Assembly: GCA_021806345.1 (NCBI GenBank)
Contig: JAJZXP010000301.1
Coordinates: 62,001 to 126,000 of the forward strand
Direction: 5' to 3'
DNA from: Thermoplasmata archaeon
GTDB lineage: Archaea; Thermoplasmatota; Thermoplasmata; Thermoplasmatales; Thermoplasmataceae
Length of the DNA: 64,000 bases
Numbering within the stretch: position 1 is the stretch's first letter; each line of letters opens with the position of its first letter. A model generated the notes under the pieces. That model was not told the DNA's origin. It made no database searches and saw only the letters and a list, made by a program, of their open reading frames with translations. The translations under genes and the position numbers were made by a program. Below are positions 42,817 to 52,646 of this stretch, in pieces.

Positions 42817-43542
42817 ATGGAAATGGTTTATGGCATAGTTACTGCTGCTGGTCTCGGCACGAGATCAGGCCTTGACGGCAGGCTCAGGAAAGAATTACTC
42901 CCATTATATGATATAATTGGGGAAAAATTAGTCTTAAGACCTGTTATTGATATAGTCATCAGAAGACTTGAAGATGCTGGATGTACATCCGTTGTCGTAG
43001 TTCTTGATCCGGATGATGAGCTCACAATAAAATACCTGGAAAGAAACTTCGATGAGTGTGAAATCCATTTCCAAGAAGAAAAATTAGGTTATGGGGATGC
43101 AGTATACAGGGGCATTAAGAAAAATATTTCTGAAGACATAGTTGTCAATGCTGGGGATGGCGTTGTGCTTGATGAAGGATATTATAAAAAAATTGTTTCT
43201 TGCAAAAAAACTACATTAACACTTTTCCGGGTAGAAACACCTGAAAGGTATGGAAATGCCAAGGTTGATGAAAATGAAAGCACGGTTTTATCAGTTGTGG
43301 AAAAACCAAAAATTCCATTATCAGATCTTGCCCTTGGAGCAGTTTATTATTTTCAGCATGATCATCTTAAGCATATAAAGAAAAATGAAAAAGAGCTAAC
43401 AACCTGTATTTCAGAGATGATAAACAATGGCAAGGTTTTTTATAATGAAATTTCAGGGGAATCATGGCTGAGCATTGGGAGAAAGGAGAAATATCATGAA
43501 GTTTTGTTAAGATCCTTTAAGCATGCTTCAAATATTTTATAA
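42817..43542 (+). CDS. Sugar-phosphate nucleotidyltransferase (UTP-glucose-1-phosphate uridylyltransferase-like)
   Basis: 241 residues, single nucleotidyltransferase domain without a left-handed helix tail. Seen: the nucleotide motif VTAAGLGTRSG near residue 8, the KELLPLYD motif (lysine contacts phosphate), RPVIDIVIRRLEDAG, the LGYGDAVYRG segment and VVNAGDGVV metal-binding text. The GalU-like KELLPLYD favours UTP and glucose-1-phosphate. Its UDP-glucose product is the substrate of the UDP-sulfoquinovose synthase encoded 1.5 kb away, so the two probably act in one glycan pathway. It converges on the kelch gene with zero bases between. Confidence 0.85.
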   Translation: MEMVYGIVTAAGLGTRSGLDGRLRKELLPLYDIIGEKLVLRPVIDIVIRRLEDAGCTSVVVVLDPDDELTIKYLERNFDECEIHFQEEKLGYGDAVYRGIKKNISEDIVVNAGDGVVLDEGYYKKIVSCKKTTLTLFRVETPERYGNAKVDENESTVLSVVEKPKIPLSDLALGAVYYFQHDHLKHIKKNEKELTTCISEMINNGKVFYNEISGESWLSIGRKEKYHEVLLRSFKHASNIL

Positions 43543-44988
43543 TTATTTTTTAATGAACACTTTTCTGTAAACCAGACTGCCAATAAATGCGACTATTACT
43601 ATGGCTATCCCTGCCAGCAATCCATACATGTAGTAGAAAAGCGTTGGAGCTTTATTGAATGAAATGGTCAATGTTACAAAGGATGCAAACATTGTCACGT
43701 TTCCCTTCACAGCGCTATAGCCTGGTGGTGCGTAGGTACCGTAGGTGTAGGTTCCACCCATAAGGAGAAACTCAGTATAATTTCCTGTTGTGTTTTCAGA
43801 CATTCCATTGATGCTCATTCCCCATTGCATTCCAGGTGGCAGTCCGCTTTGCGTAAACTTTACCCAGTTGTATGTATTGTTTTCAAACTCGAAAGTTTCA
43901 TTTGTAAATCCATTTGCACTGTTGTTGAATGAACCTCCGAACAGTACTAATGTATCATTTGCTGCGAGTTGTTCTACGCCCTGACCATATTCTCCCACTG
44001 GAGATGCAATATTCAAATTAACCCAGTTGCTGCTATTGAATTTCCATGTTTGGTTAACGGGTTTTCCGTTTGAGTTTATACCTCCGTAGAGAAGATACAG
44101 GTTGTTCAATGCGAAAAATTCCAGACTTGAGAATGCTAACTTTCCAGGTGAAGATGGTGTGTTAACCAGAGTCCAGTGCAATGTGGTGGTATTCAAAATC
44201 CATGTCTGATTGCTGTATGAATTATTGTTGTAACCCCCATATAGCAATAAATTGCCATTAGAAAGAGACACCATGGAAGAACCCTCCATTGATGGTATTG
44301 CACCTGTGGTAGAAATCTTTGACCAAACGTTATTCTTGAATTCCCAGGTTGAATTTAATACTCCAGTGCTTGAGATCCCGCCGAACATTACTACTCCGCC
44401 AATTGAAGCAGAATAAGCAGATGCAGAAAAGGATCTTGCACTTGGAAGTTGAGTCAGTTCCTTTAATGGAGTCCAGGTGTAACCAGTGAATATCCACGTC
44501 TGATTTTGATATATTACTTTTCCAGAATTGGTGAGATTCTGACCACCAAAGAGTACTATATCTTCTCCTCTGGGGTAGTAATTCATGGATGATCCAATCA
44601 TACCGGGGATTGAGCTAACGCCTGAAGATTCCGTCCATACCTGATTGTTGTACATCCATGTTTCATTGGAGTATTGTAGCTTTCCCACCCCAGTGCTGTT
44701 AGTAACATTCATTTCACCCCCAAATAATACAACTTGACCGTTTGGCGTAAAGCATGCCATACTTGCATTTGAAAGCGACATAGGTGATGTTGAGGAAGTT
44801 TTATCCATCCATTGGTATTTGTAAACGGTGGAATTCTGACAAATGGCGGGAGTTACCGACACTGTGTTTGATTTTGGAGAGCTTGATCCAGAAAGAGAAG
44901 TTGAAAAGGCAATACTTCCCACTAATATGATTGCTACCGTGACAGCCATTATGCCGTAAACCTTTTTTCTCTGGGCAATTTGACTCAT
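43543..44988 (-). CDS. Kelch-repeat membrane-anchored surface protein
   Basis: 481 residues. An N-terminal hydrophobic helix (about residues 12-30) acts as signal anchor. Five or six kelch blades of roughly 50 residues follow (VVLFGGEMN, IVLFGGQNL, VVMFGGISS, LLLYGGYNN, YLLYGGINS, LVLFGGSFN), forming a beta propeller outside the cell. Then comes a GLPxG module (FTQSGLPPGMQWGMSINGM), like those of the 965-residue surface protein, and a C-terminal transmembrane helix (YYMYGLLAGIAIVIVAFIG) with a basic cytoplasmic end. Many N-glycosylation sequons are present. Its ligand is unknown. It abuts the sugar nucleotidyltransferase gene. Confidence 0.88.
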   Translation of the reverse strand: MSQIAQRKKVYGIMAVTVAIILVGSIAFSTSLSGSSSPKSNTVSVTPAICQNSTVYKYQWMDKTSSTSPMSLSNASMACFTPNGQVVLFGGEMNVTNSTGVGKLQYSNETWMYNNQVWTESSGVSSIPGMIGSSMNYYPRGEDIVLFGGQNLTNSGKVIYQNQTWIFTGYTWTPLKELTQLPSARSFSASAYSASIGGVVMFGGISSTGVLNSTWEFKNNVWSKISTTGAIPSMEGSSMVSLSNGNLLLYGGYNNNSYSNQTWILNTTTLHWTLVNTPSSPGKLAFSSLEFFALNNLYLLYGGINSNGKPVNQTWKFNSSNWVNLNIASPVGEYGQGVEQLAANDTLVLFGGSFNNSANGFTNETFEFENNTYNWVKFTQSGLPPGMQWGMSINGMSENTTGNYTEFLLMGGTYTYGTYAPPGYSAVKGNVTMFASFVTLTISFNKAPTLFYYMYGLLAGIAIVIVAFIGSLVYRKVFIKK

Positions 44989-45073
44989 TGTTCAGTTATG
45001 GATAAATCATTAATAAACATTGCATCAGGAATCGTTTAACCACAAGTCCCCCAGAATAAAAATAAGATAAAAA

Positions 45074-46240
45074 TTAAATTCGGCTTTTATTCCAGACGGT
45101 TTTCGGCAGGATTACATTTTTGTGCTCAAGGGCTATTTTGTCATACAATTTTACATCTTTTAGGATAACATCTATATCATCATTAAGATTTTTTGATGGT
45201 TTAAATCCCAATTCTTTTAATTTCCTGTGTTCTGGATTGTAATAATGTTGATCTTTCTCCACTCTTGGGTTGTCTAAATGATCCACTTTTATCTCATAAT
45301 TGAACAATTTTTCTCCTCTCTCCTTAACCAGTCCAGTCAGCTCATTAATTGAATAGTGTTCATCAAATTGGTTGTAAACTCTGTATTCCCCACTCTTAGG
45401 TGGTTTGTCAAGCCCCAATTCAAGACAGGATATGCTATCTTCAAGAGACAGATAACCTCTTCTTTGGTCTCCCTTTCCGTATGCTGTAAGAGGAATTCCC
45501 ACGGAAGCCTGTACACAAAACCTGTTCAGGGCGGTACCCCAAACCTCGTCAAAATCAAACCTAGTATTCAGACCGTATTCTTCAATTTCTTTAGTTTTTG
45601 TTCCGTATACTACACCTTGCATTACATCAGTTATCTTCAGTCCCCAGACCCTGTTTGCAAACATTAGATTGTTTGTGTCGTGCACTTTGCTCCAGTGATA
45701 CCAGGAACCCGCGAATTTCGGGAAAGGAAACGTATCTTTCCTTCCGTTGTACTCAATTTCAAAAAAACCCTCAGGAATATCAGTGTTGGGCGTTCCGTAT
45801 TCTCCCATAGTTCCAAGCTTCAAAAGGTGCGCATCAGGGGTAAATTCTTTCATTGCATATACCAGATTAATTGTTCCTCCCATATTTTGAATAAGAGTCT
45901 CTCTAGCCTGTTTCAGTCCTATCATTGAATAAGGGGCCGATCTCTGTTCAGCGAGATGAACGAATGCATCAGGTCTATTCCTTTTTACAAAATCAATTAC
46001 AAAATCAGGATCATTTACGTCTCCTCTGTAGAATTCAATATTTTTTCCTGTTTTTTCTTCAAATATTTTTGTTCGCTCTTCCATTGAAGCAATTGGCAAA
46101 AGTGACTCTGAACCCACTTCCGAAACTCTCTGTCTTGTGTATTGCGAATCTAAACCTATAACTTCTTTTCCATTTCTTGCAAGACGCATTGCGAGAGCCC
46201 AGCCTATATAACCGTCTATTCCTAAAATGGCTACTTTCAT
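45074..46240 (-). CDS. UDP-sulfoquinovose synthase (SQD1/Agl3 type)
   Basis: Converts UDP-glucose and sulfite to UDP-sulfoquinovose, donor of a sulfonated sugar for glycolipids or N-glycans. 388 residues from the ATG at 46238-46240; an upstream in-frame start would add a non-Rossmann leader. Seen: the NAD-binding MKVAILGIDGYIGWALAMRL, LDSQYTRQRV, VHLAEQRSAPYSM, LGTMGEYGTPNTDIPEG and the catalytic YHWSKVHD. The LAEQRSAPYSM text is specific to this branch of the SDR family and distinguishes it from ordinary epimerases. It is divergent from the marC gene. Confidence 0.92.
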   Translation of the reverse strand: MKVAILGIDGYIGWALAMRLARNGKEVIGLDSQYTRQRVSEVGSESLLPIASMEERTKIFEEKTGKNIEFYRGDVNDPDFVIDFVKRNRPDAFVHLAEQRSAPYSMIGLKQARETLIQNMGGTINLVYAMKEFTPDAHLLKLGTMGEYGTPNTDIPEGFFEIEYNGRKDTFPFPKFAGSWYHWSKVHDTNNLMFANRVWGLKITDVMQGVVYGTKTKEIEEYGLNTRFDFDEVWGTALNRFCVQASVGIPLTAYGKGDQRRGYLSLEDSISCLELGLDKPPKSGEYRVYNQFDEHYSINELTGLVKERGEKLFNYEIKVDHLDNPRVEKDQHYYNPEHRKLKELGFKPSKNLNDDIDVILKDVKLYDKIALEHKNVILPKTVWNKSRI

Positions 46241-46324
46241 CTGAAAGAGATATTTCCTAATGCTTATAAATTCAATAGCAATTTTTTCTTTAAAATCTAA
46301 TATATATAGTTGAAATACCCCCAT

Positions 46325-46927
46325 ATGTCCATCGCCCTCACCTTCGTTAAGGTATTTTTTCCCTTATTCGTTGTAATTGATCCATTTGGGACGATGGCGC
46401 TCTTTCTGACAATGACATCAGATTATTCAGAATCTGAAAAAAGAACGGCGGCGAAAGATTCTTTCCTGTATGGAACACTGATACTGGTATTTTTCACTTT
46501 AGCAGGATATTTTGTTCTTTATCTCATGGGAATTAGTCTGAGTGCCATTGAAATTGCCGGTGGAATCATTCTTTTGATTATGGGAGTTGAAATGGTAAGG
46601 GAAGGAGATAGACCAAAATCCACCGGGAAGACATATAAAAATCCCGATCTTGGCATAGTCCCATTTGCAACTCCTTTACTTGCCGGGCCAGGCGCCATTT
46701 CTCTTGTAATCATCCTATCAAGAAAAAGCATCGAGTCCATGATTCTGACAGTAGTTTCTGTTGTCATTATTTTTATACTTGTTTATACGATTTTCTCTCT
46801 TGCAACACCTATTTCGAGGGCTATTGGCGATAAATCCCTGAAGGCAATTACGAGAATTTTTGGACTGTTCGTTGCAGCATTTGCAATTCAGTTCATACTA
46901 ACAGCAGTTACTTCTATTGTGATTTGA
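46325..46927 (+). CDS. MarC family membrane protein
   Basis: A 200-residue integral membrane protein with six helices, typical of the MarC/SnatA family (small neutral amino-acid transport or unknown). Seen: FFPLFVVIDPFGTMALFLTM (about residues 12-31), IEIAGGIILLIMGVEMV, PLLAGPGAISLVI and the C-terminal ITRIFGLFVAAFAIQFIL. The ATG at 46325 is preferred over an in-frame TTG five codons upstream because a TATATATA box ends about 17 bases before it and the family starts near here. It is divergent from the UDP-sulfoquinovose synthase. Confidence 0.9.
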   Translation: MSIALTFVKVFFPLFVVIDPFGTMALFLTMTSDYSESEKRTAAKDSFLYGTLILVFFTLAGYFVLYLMGISLSAIEIAGGIILLIMGVEMVREGDRPKSTGKTYKNPDLGIVPFATPLLAGPGAISLVIILSRKSIESMILTVVSVVIIFILVYTIFSLATPISRAIGDKSLKAITRIFGLFVAAFAIQFILTAVTSIVI

Positions 46928-46959
46928 GATAAAAAAGTGAAATCCCAAAAATAGAAATT

Positions 46960-48192
46960 TTATTCTTCAACGGTTATTTCTTTTCCATTGAAGGGTAAGA
47001 TCACATTATAGTTTTGAAGGTCGTCCACAACAGCCTCCCTTTGATCTCCGTGACATAAAATAACATTTTCCGGACTGCATGATTTGATGAAACTGACCAG
47101 ATCATCATGACCTGCATGTGCCGACATGTCAAAGAATTCAACAGCCATGTCTGGCTTAACTTCTACGCCCGATAAATTCAGTGTACCTTTCTCCATTAGG
47201 TTTCTGCCGTTAGTCCCTTCAACCTGATACCCTGTCATAAATATGGCACTCTTTGGATCATGGACATATTTTTCAATATAAGAAAGAACTGGACCTCCGT
47301 CAAGCATTCCTGATGTTGATATTATAACGTCAGCAGAATCTATGTTTTCTCGCATTCTTTTTCCCCGGATTGCTTTAACCCTGGAAAGAGATCTTCTAAA
47401 CTCTTTCTCCGATCTAAGATATCCTGGAGTGTTGAGGTAAATGCTTGTTATTAAGTTCCCCATTCCATCTGTTGCTATCCTATATGGAAGGTCAGACAGT
47501 GACATAACCAGCTCCTGCATTCTGCCCATAGCAAAGGAAGGTAATATGACCTTACCACCGTGTTCTACTATATCCGTTACTCTATCCCTAAGCCTTTTCC
47601 TTACTTCTTCTCTGTCTTCGTGATTCTTACCGGCATATGTACTCTCCACTACCAAATTCTTTACTTTTTTTGGTTTTGCTCCGGAAAGCAGCTTTGAATC
47701 CCCAGTGTAAAGATCTCCTGTTACCATTATTTCATGGGAATTTTCAAATCTCCACATCGTAGATCCCGGAATGTGCCCTGCAGAATAAGGTGTAACGTTA
47801 ATATCATCCATATCCAGTTTTTCTCCATATCTGGCATGGTTCATGAATGTGTACATCTTCTCCACATCTTCTCTGTTAAATCGTTCAACGTACCCCTCAA
47901 TAGCTGTTATTTTAATGGAATCGTTTAGCATTGGTCTGGTTGTGTTTGCAGTCATTTCAGTCGCAAATACATCAATGCCACCATCTTGAAAATACATGGG
48001 CATAGCACCAATATGATCCAGATGCGAATGTGTAATGAAAATACTCTCTATCTTTTCTGGTGGTAGCGGAAACATTGGAGGTTTTTCTGGAATGACTCCA
48101 TAATCTACCTGAAATTTCCTTCCTTCCATATTAATAACAATTCCCAGTCTTCCTACTTCTTCTGCTCCTCCTAAAAATTTTAATTTTAACAA
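46960..48192 (-). CDS. Metallo-beta-lactamase/beta-CASP nuclease (archaeal CPSF/RNase J type)
   Basis: A 410-residue RNA-processing nuclease. Seen: the metallo-beta-lactamase motif THSHLDHIGAMP (about residues 54-65), SAGHIPGS, VTGDLYTGDS, then the beta-CASP domain with SFAMGRMQEL and the C-terminal SAHAGHDDL, which carries a metal-binding His. There is no N-terminal KH domain, so it fits the aCPSF2 or archaeal RNase J group rather than aCPSF1. Start is TTG. It follows the MTA phosphorylase gene by two bases, in one operon. Confidence 0.92.
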   Translation of the reverse strand: MLKLKFLGGAEEVGRLGIVINMEGRKFQVDYGVIPEKPPMFPLPPEKIESIFITHSHLDHIGAMPMYFQDGGIDVFATEMTANTTRPMLNDSIKITAIEGYVERFNREDVEKMYTFMNHARYGEKLDMDDINVTPYSAGHIPGSTMWRFENSHEIMVTGDLYTGDSKLLSGAKPKKVKNLVVESTYAGKNHEDREEVRKRLRDRVTDIVEHGGKVILPSFAMGRMQELVMSLSDLPYRIATDGMGNLITSIYLNTPGYLRSEKEFRRSLSRVKAIRGKRMRENIDSADVIISTSGMLDGGPVLSYIEKYVHDPKSAIFMTGYQVEGTNGRNLMEKGTLNLSGVEVKPDMAVEFFDMSAHAGHDDLVSFIKSCSPENVILCHGDQREAVVDDLQNYNVILPFNGKEITVEE

Positions 48193-48194
48193 TT

Positions 48195-48959
48195 TTATAA
48201 CCTCGCGTTGTCAAGTCTACTTTTGCATTCACATGTTCTCTCTTCATTATGTGATTTTAGAAAGTTTGTAATTATTGTAGTTGTTTTTTGCTCGTTTTCC
48301 TTAAGGATTTTTATAACTTCTGAGGCATCAACCGGTTTTTCTGACCACACATCGTAGTCGGTAATATTTGCTATCATTGAATAGCACATACCCAACTCAT
48401 CCGCAAGGTTGATCTCTGGAACCAGAGTCATACCAATTATATCAGCAAATTGCCTGAACATTTTTGATTCAGCCCTCGTTGAAAATCTTGGGCCTTCTAT
48501 GGTAATATACGTCCCACCGAGATGTGTATTAGTCACAGGTCTGGAAACTTTTTCCAATTCGCCGTTAATCCTTGGGCAGAACGGATCTGCAGATGAAACG
48601 TGAATCACATCCGGACCGTCATAGAAGGTCAATTTCCTATTCTTCGTGTTATCTATGTACTGGTCTGGAATAACAACATCTCCAGGCTTCAATCCCTCCT
48701 TGAGAGATCCTACCGCATTTATTCCAAGAACTTCATTGCATCCTATATTCTTCAGCGCCCAGATATTTGCCCGGTAGTTGACCATATGTGGCGGTATGTT
48801 GTGTTTCTTACCGTGTCTAGGTATGAATGCGACGCTAATTCCGTTATACTCTCCAATTTCCAATTCTGAAGAAGGAATTCCGAAGGGAGTGTCAATTTTT
48901 CTGCTCTCCCTTACATCTATTAAATCGTAAAGTCCACTTCCTCCTATTATTCCTATCAA
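48195..48959 (-). CDS. mtnP: S-methyl-5'-thioadenosine (or thioinosine) phosphorylase
   Basis: Splits methylthioadenosine, a polyamine-synthesis by-product, to methylthioribose-1-phosphate and adenine. 254 residues, with TTG start. Seen: the phosphate loop IIGGSGLYD near the start, [27 protein letters not shown] (phosphate/ribose site, residues 49-75 in outline), and [17 protein letters not shown]. The later [10 protein letters not shown] region has Asp residues that select adenine in the MTA type. Thioinosine use, as in some members, cannot be excluded. It is the first gene of an operon with the beta-CASP nuclease. Confidence 0.9.
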   Translation of the reverse strand: MIGIIGGSGLYDLIDVRESRKIDTPFGIPSSELEIGEYNGISVAFIPRHGKKHNIPPHMVNYRANIWALKNIGCNEVLGINAVGSLKEGLKPGDVVIPDQYIDNTKNRKLTFYDGPDVIHVSSADPFCPRINGELEKVSRPVTNTHLGGTYITIEGPRFSTRAESKMFRQFADIIGMTLVPEINLADELGMCYSMIANITDYDVWSEKPVDASEVIKILKENEQKTTTIITNFLKSHNEERTCECKSRLDNARL

Positions 48960-49191
48960 TATTTACTCACTTCTCGTTAGTAATATTTCCAAAGTATATA
49001 ATTTATTTTTACATATTATTGATAAATTATCGATTTTGTATTTTAGGAATCAGGCACATATTCCCACCTAATTTTCATAAGTCGAAAATTGATCTATTTA
49101 TGAAAATGTTAATACGAACTGTGCATCTTTTTATTTGCCCCGAAATTCAACTACCGATAAAACTTTAATTAAATTAGCATACTTCAAAAGA

Positions 49192-50286
49192 ATGGAATCA
49201 TCAAAAAGGTTGACCGTTGGAGAAATAAAGGGCGAAGTAAATGACATTGAAATGAAAGTCAAAATTTTATCAATATCTAAAAGGGAGGCAGAAGGCTCCA
49301 AGGGACCGATAACATATCATTATGGTCTTTTAGGGGATGAAACCGGGGTAATGGCATATACTGCATGGGCACTACCCTCAACAATTAGAGAACTGGATGT
49401 ATACAATATCACAAAATGTTACACAAAAAGCTATAAGGACAAATTAAGAGTATATTTTGACAACCGGACCGAATTCAAATTCCTGAATGAGCCTTTGGAG
49501 GTGAAGCGAGTTTACAAATTTTACAATCTGAAGGATCTTAATATGTCAGATAAATTTGTTACAGTGGAAGGAGTACTTGAATCTGAGGCAAAAAGGGAGT
49601 ACGAAAAAGACGGAGTCAAGAAAGCAGTATTCCAGTACGTACTACACGACAGCAAGTCAAGCATAGCCCTCTCAAGCTTTGGAAGACAGTTGAAGAATGG
49701 AAAATATGCGAAAATTGAGGGAGCAAGGCTCGATGAATTCAATGGATATTACAGATTGAACATTTCCGACAAGGCAAATGTTGAATATCCTGAAATAGAG
49801 CTGCCAAAGAGTAGCCCAATTTCATACATTTCTGATGTTAAGTCGCCGATTGGTGGAATAACAATTACTGGATTTGCATTAAACATTGGAGAAAAAAGTG
49901 GATTATTTGCAAAGTGTAGCCAGTGCAATCAGAGAGTTGATGATATCAGGTGTTATGATCACCCAGAAAGTCCACTAATTTACGACATTTTTGCATATTT
50001 CACAGTGGATGATGGAACAGATTTTATTCAGGTAAGCGCAGGACTGGATGCTTTAGGTGAGCTAGCAGGAATCACGAAAGAATTTCTGAATGATCCGAAG
50101 AAACCACCGCTCAAGAGAGAAATCAAGGAAAAAATATCCACAAATATAATGCATCACGCACTGAGAATTAGTGGAAATTTGAGAAATGGAAACAACGGGT
50201 TAACTTTGAGATCAACACAAATCAAAATCATTCAGAAAGAGGACATTGTAGAGTTAAATCAAATTAAAAGTGGTGAAGAATTTTGA
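49192..50286 (+). CDS. rpa: Replication protein A (RPA), multi-OB-fold
   Basis: A single-stranded DNA-binding protein for replication and repair. 364 residues from the ATG at 49192; a TTG at 49135 would add 19 residues, and I cannot decide between them, though AT-rich TATA-like text (CTTTAATTAAATT) sits 20-30 bases before the ATG. Three OB-like units are suggested: about residues 8-90, 100-195 and 215-340. The last contains a zinc finger (CSQCNQRVDDIRCYDH). The stop overlaps the TTG of the RPA-associated gene (TTGA), the usual euryarchaeal rpa-rpap pair. Confidence 0.88.
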   Translation: MESSKRLTVGEIKGEVNDIEMKVKILSISKREAEGSKGPITYHYGLLGDETGVMAYTAWALPSTIRELDVYNITKCYTKSYKDKLRVYFDNRTEFKFLNEPLEVKRVYKFYNLKDLNMSDKFVTVEGVLESEAKREYEKDGVKKAVFQYVLHDSKSSIALSSFGRQLKNGKYAKIEGARLDEFNGYYRLNISDKANVEYPEIELPKSSPISYISDVKSPIGGITITGFALNIGEKSGLFAKCSQCNQRVDDIRCYDHPESPLIYDIFAYFTVDDGTDFIQVSAGLDALGELAGITKEFLNDPKKPPLKREIKEKISTNIMHHALRISGNLRNGNNGLTLRSTQIKIIQKEDIVELNQIKSGEEF

Positions 50287-51101
50287 ACGAAAAGAAAAGA
50301 GAACCCGCAAGATGGATATTTGCAAAGGAATTAAGAAACACTTCCCTAACTACGCTGGAAGGTGATGAGGAAAATAAAAAGGAGTACTTCATAACACAGG
50401 GAGGCAGTGTCGGCCGACGCATCCTATTTTGTGGTAAGATAACTCAGAAGAATGGCGAAGGAGACATGATTAAGATGGTGGTAGCAGATTTGACAGGGGC
50501 TTTTTACCTGACTTTTTTTCCAAAAGATTTTAACCAAGAAACCAAGCTTCAAATCGATAAAGTAAAAGAAAACGATGAGGTAATGGTCATTGGAAGAACT
50601 AGCTATTTCAAGAGTCCAGAAGGTAAGTTTTTCATCAACATCAACCCGGAAAGTGTGAGAACAGTTGAAGAAAGCGATTCCGAATACTGGAAAACACAAT
50701 CCCTTTCATATCTCAAAAGAAGAATCACAATTTTGCACGAACTGCAAAAGTCCCCAGACCTCACGGAAGACCAACTGGTTGCAATGGGATTTAATCAGGA
50801 AGAAGCAGAAGGATGTAAAAAGGCCATAGAGGCATATGAGCGCCCAAATATAGGTCCACTGGAAGAGCTTTTACTGGCATCAGACACTAACAATGTATCA
50901 GAAGCCGCTTTGGTTCTTAAGGAACAGGTACTGAATCTGGTCAAAGAAAATGGGCTGATTGGTGGAATAACATACCAGGAGATTCTTGATCAACTTTCGT
51001 CAAAAGGAATAGATTCTAAGCAACTGGATGAGATACTCAATCTTTTAGGCTCAGATGGCGAAATTTACGAATCTGAAAAAAGAAAATTCAGACCTGTATA
51101 A
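50283..51101 (+). CDS. rpap: RPA-associated protein (RPAP)
   Basis: 272 residues, translated from a TTG overlapping the rpa stop. The N-terminal half is an OB fold (GRRILFCGKITQKNGEGDMI, about residues 45-64, and FYLTFFPKDFN). The C-terminal half is helical with a UBA-like stretch (LTEDQLVAMGFNQEEAEGCK) and a winged-helix-like end (GGITYQEILDQLSSKGI). In haloarchaea RPAP proteins bind their partner RPA and are needed with it for DNA repair. Coupled translation with rpa supports the same here. Confidence 0.85.
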   Translation: MNEKKREPARWIFAKELRNTSLTTLEGDEENKKEYFITQGGSVGRRILFCGKITQKNGEGDMIKMVVADLTGAFYLTFFPKDFNQETKLQIDKVKENDEVMVIGRTSYFKSPEGKFFININPESVRTVEESDSEYWKTQSLSYLKRRITILHELQKSPDLTEDQLVAMGFNQEEAEGCKKAIEAYERPNIGPLEELLLASDTNNVSEAALVLKEQVLNLVKENGLIGGITYQEILDQLSSKGIDSKQLDEILNLLGSDGEIYESEKRKFRPV

Positions 51102-51227
51102 GTAACATAATCTACCTTCATATTCTTTCTGGCATTTCAATTTTAAAATTCTCCCATCGACAAACATCTTTACTTCTATTATGTGATAGTCAGGTTTTTT
51201 CATAGTGTTTAAGGGAAAAGCCAGATC

Positions 51228-52646
51228 TTACCACCTGAGTATAAGATCCTTTGCTGCCTTAACATCATCCGCTCTGCCTATCTTGAGATGCTCGGGCATT
51301 TTGCGTAATTCATCGTCGTCAGTTTCAATTGCCTCCCTAATGATTTCACAGAAATTGTCCATATCTTCTATGCTCGCATCTTCGGTTGGTTCAATCATCA
51401 TTGCCTCGTGAACGATTAACGGGAAGTAAGTCGTTGGTGCGTGGACCCCTTTATCAATAATAAATTTGGCAACATCCATGGCACTTTTTCCTACATTTTC
51501 TGTGGATACTATCACCTCATGCTTTTTCAGTCCATTGCTCTTGTATTTCAAAATAGGTTCCAGTTTTGATGCCATATAATTTGCATTAGCGACTGCCTTA
51601 TTTGTATTAAGCAATAGACCGTCACTTCCCTTGTATTTGATATATGCCCAAGCTCTGAGTAAATTTATGAATGATCCTTGGAAACCGGCCACTCTGCCAA
51701 TGCTGTCCTGCCTCTCTTCCTTAAGCACGTAGTGATCTCCCTCCTTTTCAACACTTGGATAAGGCAGATACTTTGCCAGAAACGTTTTTACTGCTATGGG
51801 GCCAGCACCAGGACCACCGCCACCGTGGGGGGTTGCAAATGTTTTGTGCAGATTGAAATGCACCATATCAAATCCCATCGAACCTGGAGATGTATATCCA
51901 AGGATTGCGTTAAGATTAGCCCCATCATAGTAAAGAAGGGACCCATTATCGTGAACCATCTTTGCTATCTTTACAATATTTGATTCGAAAACGCCAAGTG
52001 TACTGGGATTTGTTATCATAAAAACTGCAGTCTGCTCACCCAGGGCCTCTTTCAATGCGTCAAGGTTGATCTTTCCGTCCTTTGTTGATGGTATCTGAAC
52101 TACAGAGAAACCTGCCATTGTGGCAGATGCGGGGTTTGTTCCGTGTGCTGAATCCGGAATTATTATTTCATTCCTCTGTGACATTCCCATGTCATCCATG
52201 TATTTCCTAGCCACGAGGAGAGATGTGAACTCCCCGTGGGCACCTGCGAGTGGCTGAAGGCTAACTGCATCCATTCCGGATATCTCCGCAAGATACCTTT
52301 TGAGTTCATACATTATTCTGAGATTCCCCTGAGCGTAGTCTGGATTGACAAGGGGATGTATGCTGGAAAATCGGTCATCATTTGCAATTTTGTCTGCAAA
52401 TTTTGGATTAAATTTCATAGTGCATGAGCCAAGGGGGTAGAAACCTGTATCAACAGCGTAATTCATCTGTGATAACTTCACATAATGCCTGATAACGTCA
52501 TTTTCTGCAATATCCGGAAGTGAGAGTTTTGTCCTTTTTAATTCCTTTGGAATCAATACATCTTCCAATCCGTCGATGCTGAATGTATTCCCTGAATCAA
52601 TTTCCTTAATCAATTTTTCATCGTAAACCGCCTGATGATAACTCAT
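51228..52646 (-). CDS. gcvPB: Glycine dehydrogenase (decarboxylating) subunit 2
   Basis: The PLP-binding half of the glycine cleavage P-protein, which decarboxylates glycine onto the lipoyl arm of GcvH. 472 residues. Seen: FYPLGSCTMKFNPK (about residues 64-77), QPLAGAHGEF, the PLP lysine in NLHKTFATPHGGGGPGAG (about residues 206-223) and AHGTNPASATMAGF. It overlaps gcvPA by four bases (ATGA), so both subunits are made together. No gcvT or gcvH in the window. Confidence 0.96.
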   Translation of the reverse strand: MSYHQAVYDEKLIKEIDSGNTFSIDGLEDVLIPKELKRTKLSLPDIAENDVIRHYVKLSQMNYAVDTGFYPLGSCTMKFNPKFADKIANDDRFSSIHPLVNPDYAQGNLRIMYELKRYLAEISGMDAVSLQPLAGAHGEFTSLLVARKYMDDMGMSQRNEIIIPDSAHGTNPASATMAGFSVVQIPSTKDGKINLDALKEALGEQTAVFMITNPSTLGVFESNIVKIAKMVHDNGSLLYYDGANLNAILGYTSPGSMGFDMVHFNLHKTFATPHGGGGPGAGPIAVKTFLAKYLPYPSVEKEGDHYVLKEERQDSIGRVAGFQGSFINLLRAWAYIKYKGSDGLLLNTNKAVANANYMASKLEPILKYKSNGLKKHEVIVSTENVGKSAMDVAKFIIDKGVHAPTTYFPLIVHEAMMIEPTEDASIEDMDNFCEIIREAIETDDDELRKMPEHLKIGRADDVKAAKDLILRW

